The position numbers and the translations under genes are program-made. Below are positions 53,220 through 64,000 of a stretch of 64,000 nt of DNA, piece by piece. Source of the DNA: Symsagittifera roscoffensis (Eukaryota; Xenacoelomorpha; Acoela; Convolutidae); contig NC_087064.1 of NCBI RefSeq assembly GCF_963678635.1, forward strand, positions 41,755,165 to 41,819,164, read 5' to 3'. How positions within the stretch are numbered: position 1 is the stretch's first letter; each line of letters opens with the position of its first letter. Under the pieces are notes generated by a model. The model was not told the DNA's origin, did not search any database, and was given only the letters and a program-made list of their open reading frames with translations.

Positions 53220-55440
53220 ATGACAATGGTCAAGTCCTTGTTTTTATATTCCGCATGTGCATAGGCAAGTTCAGTATTAAACAACTTTCTGAATTCTTTT
53301 ACAGTTTGCGGATTCCGCTTACAAATTTTGCGGATTCCACTTACATTTGCGGACTCCAATTTCATTTTGCGGAATCCAGAACAACTAGTTGTATTTGCTT
53401 GTTGCGGAATCCGCAACAAATTAAATGTGCCTACAAAATTTACGTTACAAGTTTATGTACGCGGAATCCACGTAAATCTTGTATGTGGAATCCACTTAAA
53501 TTTTGGAACATATTTAAAAACTTGTCTCTGGAATCCAGTAACAAACAGACAAAAAATTCAGCGCCTATCCAAAGCACAGTTAAGCCTCGTGATTTTTTGA
53601 TTTTTGTTTTTACTTTTTACGTACTTGTTTCAATTAATACTAAGATTGAAAAATTGTTCGTTTATCAGTTCTAACCACGCACAAAAAATACTTAATTTGC
53701 AAAAAACAATCATAATACCTGTGGTCGGATTATCCTGTGCTAATAAGGCGGTAACTGACAATTGGTGTTCGTTTAATAGATAGTCGCTGACGGTGAGTTT
53801 GATTCAACATACCATGCTGCCAAGCTACTTCTAACAAATTTTGATTCGAAACTTCTTTGAACAAAATGTTACTCAAAATAATCTTCATAATCATGATTAC
53901 ACAATGAAATCAAGGAGAACTTTGAAGCTCAAAATGAATGTGTACTTTTCTAATTGTCTGAAAAATGGTGCGCCGCCTTTTCTGTGTAAGAAAAAACATG
54001 AAAAGCCATTATTTATTTCTAAATTAGATAAAGTATTTGAGATAAATAGAATTTACGTGGACTTTAATCACGGCTTCAAGTTCGTTTAGCACACGAATCA
54101 ACTGAGCAATTGGATCTCGTTTCAGAAGTTACTGCAGTTTTTCAGGGACCACTGAGTAATTTGACTGCAAGTGGATCAAACGATTCGAGAAAAGACTTGA
54201 ACTTTCTAGAAGATTATGATTATGTTTTAGATTAAAAACAAGGAAGCTGGATTGTGCGAGGATGAGGATGTGAGTCCTCTAGAAGCAAAAAGTTTTTTAT
54301 AAATCTAATAAAACTAACTTTAAATTAATTTACTTACTAATTTTTGTATTTTCGATTCATTTAATTTTGTTTTTCTAAAAGTTTTAAAGTTACTGCAGAT
54401 TTAATGAAATGAAGGACATTTGTATTTTTAATCAATCAATTTTAGGTTCTACAAAATGATTACTCATCATTGAGAAGTATAAGTCTTGAAAATGAAACTT
54501 ACTGCTTCAAGTAATTTTTATTTCTTGTTACTGAATGAAAATCTACTACATTGGGAATTTTATAGAGAAATAACCGTGGAGGCTGCGTCGTTTCACGATA
54601 TAGGCGCTCGTTCTGTTCTTCGGGTTTTGACCTGACGTTAACTGTATCGTGTGGTTGACTTGATTAGACTTATTGATACCTAGAGATATACTCATTTATT
54701 TTGCAATACTGTCGAACCTTTGTGGTGTTTTTGATTTTATTTTTATTTTGAGTTTTCTAAAATTAATTTAGTTGGGGTCTTGTTAGAGACTCTTGGTCTC
54801 ACCATATGAGTTTCTGTCCGGAGTGGCTCACTCATGGAGTAATTTGAGATAAAGTAAACCGTCTGTTTGTCACGCTATCGTTTTTCGGCCGGATAGATTC
54901 GTGCAACTTTTTAGTCTAATACGTATCTTAATCTTACTCATAAATATCATTGTCTCAATTGATCTAGTGTATACTGGTATTTGCAAGATAAAATATCAGG
55001 AATTGTTCTGAAGGGTAAGACTCTTTGCTAAATTATTTTTATTCTGTTCTGTTGCTGAAACTATGAGTTGTTTCAGCCGTACAATTTACAGTAAGTGTTA
55101 ACCATGGATCATGATTGTTTAGTTGAAAATACTTTCAGAAATAGTTTTATCAATAAAATAATTGGATTAAATTACTAACTTTAAAATGGTTAGAGTTGGG
55201 TGATATTTTATTATAAATCTGCTTAATGCATTAGTCAACCGACATTAAAAAAAATCTAGTGTTGTTCACTTCTGAGAAAATTGGTTGTAATTTTTTGTTC
55301 TGACTTTCAAAGAAAATGAGTAATTGATTTGATATGATTGGCTTGGTTTTTATTATTAAGACCATTTATACAAAGAAGGTTGACTGCGTGTGAGTATCGA
55401 TCCAAAAATCTTATCTAATCAAGCGAGTTTGTTTCCACTA
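53220..55440 (+). repeat. Macrosatellite monomer 2, 3' truncated
   Basis: Follows monomer 1 closely up to GTTTCCACTAGA at 55440, where a deletion of about 530 bp removes its end and the start of the next monomer, including the GCGGATTCC cluster and most of the tRNA-like segment. Confidence 0.85.
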
Positions 55441-57630
55441 GAACATATTTGTTGGAACATATTTAAAAACTTGTCTCTGGAATCCAGTAACAAACAGACA
55501 AAAAATTGAGCGCCTATCCAAAGCACAGTTAAGCCTCGTGATTTTTTGATTTTTGCTTTTACTTTTTACGTACTTGTTTCAATTAATACTTAGATTGAAA
55601 AATTGTTCGTTTATCAGTTCTAACCACGCACAAAAAATACTAAATTTGCAAAAAAAACATTCATAATACCTGTGGTCGGATTATCCTGGGCTAATAAGGC
55701 GGTAACTGACATTTGGTGTTCGTTTAATAGATAGTCGCTGACGGTGAGTTTGTTTCAACATACCATGCTGCCAAGCTACTTCTAACAAATTTTGATTCGA
55801 AACTTCTTTGAAAAAATTGTTACTCAAAATGATATTCATAATCATGATTACACAATGAAATCAAGGAGAACTTTGAAGCTCAAAATGAATGTGTACTTTT
55901 CTAATTGTCTGAAAAATGGTGCGCCGCCTTTTCTGTGTAAGAAAAAACATGAAAAGCCATCATTTATTTCTAAATTAGATAAAGTATTTGAGATAAATAG
56001 AATTTACGTGGACTTTAATCACGGCTTCAAGTTCGTTTAGCACACGAATCAACTGAGCAATTGGATCTCGTTTCAGAAGTCCCTGCAGTTTTTCAGGGAC
56101 CACTGAGTAATTTGACTGCAAGTGGATCAAACGATTCGAGAAAAGACTTGAACTTTCTAGAAGATTATGATTATGTTTTAGATTAAAAACAAGGAAGCTG
56201 GATTGTGCGAGGATGAGGATGTGAGCAAAAAGTTTTTTATAAATCTAATAAAACTAATTTTAAATTAATTTACTTACTAATTTTTGTATTTGCGATTCAT
56301 TTAATTTTGTTTTTCTAAAAGTTTATAAGTTACTGCAGATTTAATGAAATGAAGGACATTTGTATATTTAATCAATCAATTTTAGGTTCTACAAAATGAT
56401 TACACATCATTGAGAAGTATAAGTCTTGAAAATGAAACTTACTGCTTCAAGTAAATTTTATTTCTTGTTACTGAATGAAAATCTACTACATTGGGAATTT
56501 TCTAGAGAAAAAACCGTGGAGCCTGCGTCGTTTCACGATATAGGGCTCGTTCTGTTCTTCGGGTTTTGACCTGACGTTAACTGTATCGTGTGGTTGACTT
56601 GATTAGACTTATTGACACCTAGAGATATACTCATTAATTTTGCAATACTATCGAGCCTTTGTGGTGTTTTTGATTTTATTTTTATTTTGAATTTTCTAAA
56701 ATTAAATTAGTTGGGGTCTTGTTTGAGACTCTTGGTCTCACCATATGAGTTTCTGTCCGGAGTGGCTCACTCATGGAGTAATTTGAGATAAGGTAAACCG
56801 TCTGTTTGTCACGCTATCATTTTTCGGCCGGATAGATTCGTGCAACTTCTTAGTCTAATACGTATCTTAATCTTACTCATAAATATCATTGTCTCAATTG
56901 ATCTAGTGTATACTGGTATTTGCAAGATAAAATATCAGGAATTGTTCTGAAGGGTAAGACTCTTTGCTAAATTATTTTTATTCTGTTCTGTTGCTGAAAC
57001 TATGAGTTGTTTCAGCCGTACAATTTACAGTAAGTGTTAACCATGGATCATGATTGTTTAGTTGAAAATACTTTCAGAAATAGTTTTATCAATAAAATAA
57101 TTGGATTAAATTACTAACTTTAAAATGGTTGGAGTTGGGTGATATCTTATTATAAATCTGCTTAATGCATTAGTCAACCGACATTAAAAAAAAATCTAGT
57201 GTTTTTCACTTCTGAGAAAAATTGGTTGTAATTTTTTGTTCTGACTTTCAAAGAAAATGAGGAATTGATATTGATATGATTGGCTTGGTTTTTATTATTA
57301 AGACCATTCATACAAAGAAGGTTGACTGCGTGTGATAATCGATCCAAAAAACTTATCTATTCAAGCGAGTTTGTTTCCACTAGACTACACTGCAGTTGGA
57401 TTATCTGCTCGGTTGATAATCAATAGTTGCAGTACACGAATTGTTCAATCGTGGAAACTTATTTGCCCACAATTTTGTTCCAATTTGAATCGACTCCAAG
57501 TTATTGATCATATTATTCCGACTCAGTTTTTAGACCTCTACGCTTGATATTGCAAGTACAAAATTTATAGTTTAACAAAATACTCGTCCATACCAGTTGC
57601 GAACAGTCGGAACTTTTATGATTTGCACTG
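55441..57630 (+). repeat. Macrosatellite monomer 3, 5' truncated
   Basis: Starts within the monomer at GTTGGAACATATTTAAAAAC because of the deletion shared with monomer 2. The shortened spacing (1951 bp instead of about 2480 bp between equivalent landmarks) identifies it. Its GTGCGAGGATGAGG box lacks the following GAGTCCTCTAGAA piece (near 56225). Confidence 0.85.
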
Positions 57631-60113
57631 ATGACAATGGTCAAGTCCTTGTTTTTATATTCCGCATGTGCATAGGCAAGTTCAGAATTAAACAACTTTC
57701 TGAATTATTTTACAGTTTGCGGATTCCGCTTACAATTTTTGCGGATTCCATTTACATTTGCGGACTCCAATTTCATTTTGCGGAAACCACTTACAGTAGC
57801 GGAATCCAGTACAACTAGCTGTATTTGCTTGTTGCGGAATCCGCAACAAAATAAATGTGCCTACAAAATTTACGTTACAAGTTTATGTACACGGAATCCA
57901 CGTAAATCTTGTATGTGGAATCCACTTAAATTTTGGAACATATTTAAAAACTTGTCTCTGGAATCCAGTAACAAACTGACAAAAAATTGAGCGCCTATCC
58001 AAAGCACAGTTAAGCCTCGTGATTTTTTGATTTTTGTTTTTACTTTTTACGTACTTGTTTCAATTAATACTTAGATTGAAAAATTGTTCGTTTATCAGTT
58101 CTAACCACGCACAAAAAATACTAAATTTGCAAAAAACAATCATAATACCTGTGGTCGGATTATCCTGTGCTAATAAGGCGGTAACTGACAATTGGTGTTC
58201 GTTTAATAGATAGTCGCTGACGGTGAGTTTGATTCAACATACCATGCTGCCAAGCTACTTCTAACAAATTTTGATTCGAAACTTCTTTGAACAAAATGTT
58301 ACTCAAAATAATCTTCATAATCATGATTACACAATGAAATCAAGGAGAAATTTGAAGCTCAAAATGAATGTGTACTTTTCTAATTGTCTGAAAAATGGTG
58401 CGCCGCCTTTTCTGTGTAAGAAAAAACATGAAAAGCCCTTATTTATTTCTAAATTAGATAAAGTATTTGAGATAAATAGAATTTACGTGGACTTTAATCA
58501 CGGCTTCAAGTTCGTTTAGCACACGAATCAACTGAGCAATTGGATCTCGTTTCAGAAGTCCCTGCAGTTTTTCAGGGACCACTGAGTAATTTGACTGCAA
58601 GTGGATCAAACGATTCGAGAAAAGACTTGAACTTTCTAGAAGATTATGATTATGTTTTAGATTAAAAACAAGGAAGCTGGATTGTGCGAGGATGAGGATG
58701 TGATTCCTCTAGAAGCAAAAAATTTTTTATAAATCTAATAAAACTAACTTTAAATTAATTTACTTACTAATTTTTGTATTTTCGATTCATTTAATTTTGT
58801 TTTCCTAAAAGTTTTTAAGTTACTGCAGATTTAATGAAATGAAGGGCATTTGTATATTTAATCAATCAATTTTAGGTTCTACAAAATGATTACACATCAT
58901 TGAGAAGTATAAGTCTTGAAAATGAAACTTACTGCTTCAAGTAAATTTTATTTCTTGTTACTGAATGAAAATCTACTACATTGGGAATTTTATAGAGAAA
59001 TAACCGTGGAAGCTGCGTCGTTTCACGATATAGGGGCTCGTTCTGTTCTTCGGGTTTTGACCTGACGTTGACTGTATCGTGTGGTTGACTTGATTAGACT
59101 TATTGATACCTAGAGATATACTCATTAATTTTGCAATACTACCGAACCTTTGTGGTGTTTTTGATTTTTTTTTTATTTTGAATTTTCTAAAATTAAATAG
59201 TTGGGGTCTTGTTTGAGACTCTCGGTCTCAGCATATGAGTTTTTGTCCGGAGTGGCTCACTCATGGAGTAATTTGAGATAAGGTAAACCGTCTGTTTGTC
59301 ACGCTATCATTTTTCGGCCGGATAGATTCGTGCAACTTCTTAGTCTAATACGCATCTTAATCTTACTCATAAATATCATTGTCTCAATTGATCTAGTGTA
59401 TACTGGTATTTGCGAGATAAAATATCAGGAATTGTTCTGAAGGGTAAGACTCTTTGCTAAATTATTCTGTTCTGTTGCTGAAACTATGAGTTGTTTCAGC
59501 CGTACAATTTACAGTAAGTGTTAACCATGGATCATGATTGTTTAGTTGAAAATACTTTCAGAAATAGTTTTATCAATAAAATAATTGGATTAAATTACTA
59601 ACTTTAAAATGGTTGGAGTTGTGTGATATTTTATTATAAATCTGCAAAATGCATTAGTCAACCGACATTTAAAAAAATCTAGTGTTTTTCACTTCTGAGA
59701 AAATTTGGTTGTAATTTTTTGTTCTGACTTTCAAAGAAAATGAGGAATTGATATTGATATGATTGGCTTGGTTTTTATTATTAAGACCATTTATACAAAG
59801 AAGGTTGACTGCGTGTGAGTATCGATCCAAAAATCTTATCTATTCAAGCGAGTTTGTTTCCACTAGACTACACTGCAGTTGGATTATCTGCTCGGTTGAT
59901 AATCAATAGTTGCAGTACACGAATTGTTCAATCGTGGCAACTTATTTGCCCACAATTTTGTTCCAAGTTTAATCGACTCCAAGTTATTGATCATATTATT
60001 CCGACTCAGTTTTTAGACCTCTACGCTTGATATTGCAAGTACAAAATTTATAGTTTAACAAAATACTCGTCCATACCAGTTGCGAACAGTCGGAACTTTT
60101 ACGATTTGCACTG
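57631..60113 (+). repeat. Macrosatellite monomer 4 (2.48 kb)
   Basis: Complete monomer; equivalent landmarks lie 2479-2483 bp from those in monomer 5, and the sequence is nearly identical to it. Confidence 0.88.
59808..59879 (-). other. tRNA-like segment in macrosatellite monomer (type copy)
   Basis: On the minus strand: ACTGC end pairing with GCAGT, A-box-like TAGTCTAGTGG (59870-59860), 31 nt, and B-box-like GGATCGATACT (59828-59818). Total length is 72 nt. Internal stems do not form, so it is a tRNA relic or a SINE-type Pol III promoter. The copies at 52914-52985 and 62298-62369 keep both boxes; the one at 57325-57396 has a changed B-box, and monomer 2 has lost the A-box side. Confidence 0.45.
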
Positions 60114-62603
60114 ATGACAATGGACAAGTCCTTGTTTTTATATTCCGCATGTGCATAGGCAAGTTCAGAATTAAACAACTTTCTGAATTCTTTTACAGTT
60201 TGCGGATTCCGCTTACAAACTTTGCGGATTCCGCTTACATTTGCGGACTCCAATTTCATTTTGCGGAAACCACTTACAGTAGCGGAATCCAGAACAACTA
60301 GCTGTATTTGCTTTTTGCGGAATCCGCAACAAATTAAATGTGCCTACAAAATTTACGTTACAAGTTTATGTACGCGGAATCCACGTAAATCTTGTATGTG
60401 GAATCCACTTAAATTTTGGAACATATTTAAAAACTTGTCTCTGGAATCCAGTAACAAACAGACAAAAAACTGAGCGCCTATCCAAAGCACAGTTAAGCCT
60501 CGTGATTTTTTGATTTTTGCTTTTATTTTTTACGTACTTGTTTCAATTAATACTTAGATTGAAAAATTGTTCGTTTATCAGTTCTAACCACGCACAAAAA
60601 ATACTAAATTTGCAAAAAACAATCATAATACCTGTGGTCGGATTATCCTGTGCTAATAAGGCGGTAACTGACAATTGGTGTTCGTTTAATAGATAGTCGC
60701 TGACGGTGAGTTTGATTCAACATACCATGCTGCCAAGCTACTTCTAACAAATTTTGATTCGAAACTTTTTTGAACAAATTGTTACTCAAAATAATCTTCA
60801 TAATCATGATTACACAATGAAATCAAGGAGAACTTTGAAGCTCAAAATGAATGTGTACTTTTCTAATTGTCTGAAAAATGGTGCGCCGCCTTTTCTGTGT
60901 AAGAAAAAACATGAAAAGCCATTATTTATTTCTAAATTAGATAAAGTATTTGAGATAAATAGAATTTACGTGGACTTTAATCACGGCTTCAAGTTCGTGT
61001 AGCACCCGAATCAACTGAGCAATTGGATCTCGTTTCAGAAGTCCCTGCAGTTTTTCAGGGACCACTGAGTAATTTGACTGCAAGTGGATCAAACGAGTCG
61101 AGAAAAGACTTGAACTTTCTAGAAGATTATGATTATGTTTTAGATTAAAAACAAGGAAGCTGGATTGTGCGAGGATGAGGATGTGATTCCTCTAGAAGCA
61201 AAAAGTTTTTTATAAATCTAATAAAACTAACTTTAAATTAATTTACTTACTAATTTTTGTATTTTCGATTCATTTAATTTTGTTCTTCTAAAAGTTTTTA
61301 AGTTACTGCAGATTTAATGAAACGAAGGACATTTGTATTTTTAATCAATCAGTTTTAGGTTCTACAAAATGATTACAGATCATTGAGAAGTATAAGTCTT
61401 GAAAATGAAACTTACTGCTTCAAGTAAATTTTATTTCTTGTTACTGAATGAAAATCTACTACATTGGGAATTTTATAGAGAAATAACCGTGGAGCCTGCG
61501 TCGTTTCACGATATAGGGGATCGTTCTGTTCTTCGGGTTTTGACCTGACGTTAACTGTATCGTGTGGTTGATTTGATTAGACTTATTGATACCTAGAGAT
61601 ATACTCATTAATTTTGCAATACTATCGAACCTTTGTGGTGTTTTTGATTTTATTTTTATTTTGAATTTTCTAAAATTAAATTAGTTGGGGTCTTGTTTGA
61701 GACTCTTGGTCTCACTATATGAGTTTCGGTCCGGAGTGGCTCACTCATGGAGTAATTTGAGATAAGGTAAACCGTCTGTTTGTCACGCTATCATTTTTCG
61801 GCCGTATAGATTCGTGCAACTTCTTAGTCTAATACGTATCTTAATCTTACTCATAAATATCATTGTCTCCATTGATCTAGTGTATACTGGTATTTGCGAG
61901 ATAAAATATCAGGAATTGTTCTGAAGGGTAAGACTCTTTGCTAAATTATTTTTATTCTGTTCTGTTGCTGAAACTATGAGTTGTTTCAGCCGTACAATTT
62001 ACAGTAAGTGTTAACCATGGATCATGGTTGTTTAGTTGAAAATACTTTCAGAAATAGTTTTATCAATAAAATAATTGGATTAAATTACTAACTTTAAAAT
62101 GGTTGGAGTTGGGTGATATTTTATTATAAATCTGCTTAATGCATTAGTCAACCGACATTTAAAAAAATCTAGTGTTTTTCACTTCTGAGAAAAATTGGTT
62201 TTAATTTTTTGTTCTGACTTTCAAAGAAAATGAGGAATTGTTATTGATATGATTGACTTGGTTTTTATTATTAAGACCATTTATACAAAGAATGTTGACT
62301 GTGTGTGAGTATCGATCCAAAAATCTTATCTATTCAAGCGAGTTTGTTTCCACTAGACTACACTGCAGTTGGATTATCTGCTCGGTTGATAATCAATAGT
62401 TGCAGTACACGCATTGTTCAATCGTGGCAACTTGTTTGCCCACAATTTTGTTCCAAGTTGAATCGACTCCAACTTATTGGTCATATTATTCCGACTCAGT
62501 TTTTAGGTCTCTACGTTTGATATTGCAAGTACAAAATTTATAGTTTAACAAAATACTCGTCCATACCAGTTGCGAACAGTCGAAACTTTTACGATTTGCA
62601 CTG
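60114..62603 (+). repeat. Macrosatellite monomer 5 (2.49 kb)
   Basis: Complete monomer. The tRNA-like segment is at 62298-62369, and the GCGGATTCC cluster at its start (60199-60440) is intact. Confidence 0.88.
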
Positions 62604-64000
62604 ATGACAATGGTTAAGTCCTTGCTTTTATATTCCGCATGTGCATAATCAAGTTCAGTAATAAACAACTTTCTGAATTCTTTTACAGTTTGCGGATTCC
62701 GCTTACAAATTTTGCGGATTCCACTTACATTTGCGGATTCCAATTACATTTTGCGGAAACCACTTACAGTAGCGGAATCCAGAACAACTAGCTGTATTTG
62801 CTTTTTGCGGAATCCGCAACAAATTAAATGTGCCTACAAAATTTACATTACAAGTTTATGCACGCGGAATCCACGTAAATCTTGTATGTGGAATCCACTT
62901 ACATTTTTGGAACATATTTAAATACTTGTCTCTGCAATCCAGGAACATACAGCGGTAACTGGCAATTGGTGTTCGTTTAAGAGATAGTCGCTGACGGTGA
63001 GTTTGATTCAACATACCATGCTGCCAAGCTACTTCTATCAAATTTTGATTCGAAACTTCTTTGAACAATTTGTTACTCAAAATAATCTTCATGATCATGA
63101 TTACACAATGAAATCAAGAAGAGCTTTGAAGCTCAAATTGAATGTGTACATTACTAATTGTCTGAAAATGGTGCGCCGCCTTTTCTGTGTAAGAAAAAAC
63201 ATGAAAAGTAATTATTTATTTCTAAATTAGATAATGTATTTGAGATAAATAGAATTTACGTGGACTTTAATCACGGCTTCAAGTTCGTTTAACACACGAA
63301 TCAACTGAGCAATTGGATCTCGTTTCAGAAGTCCCTGCAGTTTTTCAGGGACCAATGAGTAATTTGACTGCAAGTGGATCAAACGATTCGAGAAAAGACT
63401 AGAACTTTCTAGAAGATCTGATATTGAAATCTGAGATTCGTTCAGAATTTGTTCAAGTTTCTTCGGACTAGTTTTTGTTTTGTTTCTCCTGCTTTTCCTG
63501 TGCGTTTTCACAGATTTCGTCGACGTGAAAGAATTATCACAATTTTGAAGCGACGTGTTGAGATTGAGAGCTCCATTTGATTGAGCGGTTTGTTTTGTTT
63601 GTCTAATCTGCTGTCGGAATGAAGTAATAAAATCGGACTTTACTCTTTCAAGGGTAGCCTTTGAAAGGTCCACTGACAAGTCACTCTCAGTTCTGCTATC
63701 GTGTAGTTTGCAAACGTCGGGAACTTCAATGGCGGTTTCAGGAATCTCTTGATTAAGATTCCTAAGATCCCTCATACTTAGTTTATTAGTTTTCAATTTT
63801 TGACAACCGTTTTCGGTTTTAGAGAAACTTTCGTTCAGGTTGGAACGTGTAGAGATTTCGTCCACAGTTTCGAGCTTCTTTTCGATCTCATCTTCAAAAA
63901 GTGGCACTGAAGGTGTTCTTGTTGACGTCTCGCTTTTGACAATGTCTGTTTGTCACGCTATCATTTTTTGGCCGGATAGATTCGTGCAACTTCTTACTCT
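62604..64000 (+). repeat. Macrosatellite monomer 6, rearranged and running off the window
   Basis: Two changes from the consensus. About 200 bp is missing at 62951, where the sequence jumps to CGGTAACTGGCAATTGG. From 63415 to 63943 a different sequence replaces the usual 650 bp or so, and the monomer resumes at TCTGTTTGTCACGC (63946). Confidence 0.8.
63227..63907 (-). CDS. Hypothetical ORF (226 aa), charged, origin unknown
   Basis: A complete frame from an ATG at 63907 to a TAA at 63227. The first 165 residues lie in DNA not found in the other monomers. They are Ser/Thr/Asn-rich with an acidic start (MPLFEDEIEKKLETVDE) and a basic cluster (KTHRKSRRNKTKTSPKK, about 135-151). The last 60 residues (KLQGLLKRDPIAQLIRVLNE...) are encoded by sequence present in every monomer, where the same minus-strand frame is also open but lacks the upstream part and is preceded by a TTTTTGCTTCTAG splice-acceptor-like tract. 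The family is not recognised. It could be a retroelement ORF fragment whose 3' end became part of the satellite. Confidence 0.4.
   Translation of the reverse strand: MPLFEDEIEKKLETVDEISTRSNLNESFSKTENGCQKLKTNKLSMRDLRNLNQEIPETAIEVPDVCKLHDSRTESDLSVDLSKATLERVKSDFITSFRQQIRQTKQTAQSNGALNLNTSLQNCDNSFTSTKSVKTHRKSRRNKTKTSPKKLEQILNESQISISDLLESSSLFSNRLIHLQSNYSLVPEKLQGLLKRDPIAQLIRVLNELEAVIKVHVNSIYLKYII

Noticed and set aside
53102-53419. Minus-strand ORF of 85-105 aa in the monomers (also 59996-60259, 62486-62743)
   Set aside because: Overlaps the GGAATCC motif cluster, varies in its start between copies and shows no domain.
59808-59879. Functional tRNA gene
   Set aside because: A- and B-boxes are present, but the D, anticodon and T stems do not pair. 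Kept only as a tRNA-like relic.

Overview
This window is repeat-dominated eukaryotic DNA, most likely from an invertebrate metazoan. Nothing prokaryotic is visible, and almost every recognisable reading frame belongs to LTR retrotransposons. The flanks are AT-rich and heavily duplicated. A nematode-like host is possible but unproven; I rest nothing on it. I see no ordinary single-copy host gene.

Layout. (1) 1-1939 is a partial copy of a roughly 2.48-kb macrosatellite monomer, followed by a 200-base assembly gap at 1940-2139. (2) 2140-21740 holds minus-strand, heavily broken Ty3/gypsy-like gag and pol fragments. Between 3.6 and 14.4 kb these form head-to-tail units: a 2650-bp pol-derived unit and a 934/935-bp deletion derivative of it, amplified in tandem. 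Every RT fragment shares the same destroyed catalytic box, so the amplified lineage was already dead. (3) 21741-45998 is one 24,258-bp LTR retrotransposon on the + strand, inserted into those older remains. (4) 45999-48002 is AT-rich older sequence with one weak minus-strand reading frame. (5) 48003-64000 is a tandem array of the same macrosatellite monomer as at the left end, with deletions and two foreign inserts.

The giant element is the main find. It has 883-bp LTRs (TGTG...TTACA, about seven mismatches by eye), a primer binding site matching the 3' end of tRNA-Asn placed 12 nt after the LTR, and a 3-kb structured leader. The leader carries five 67-bp inverted-repeat units closed by ACCCTCC/GGAGGGT, a set of 30-bp ACCCTCCG direct repeats, and a duplicated 185-bp block whose hairpin shows a compensatory base-pair change. 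Gag-Pol reads coiled coil, capsid-like region, two CCHC knuckles, DTGA protease, RT, RNase H, an acidic linker, integrase (HHCC, D,D35E, GPF), then a C-terminal region resembling a macro (ADP-ribose-binding) domain.

Downstream of pol, where env would be expected, are nearly 9 kb of extra coding sequence. It contains a complete-looking SGNH/GDSL hydrolase (Ser, Gly, Asn, Asp-x-x-His), a second degenerate SGNH-like segment, and about 1,800 further residues I cannot assign. These frames are chained by overlaps needing -1 and +1 shifts, so they may once have been one polyprotein. In-frame stops (RT, ORF3) and frame changes show that this copy is probably defective although its LTRs are nearly identical.
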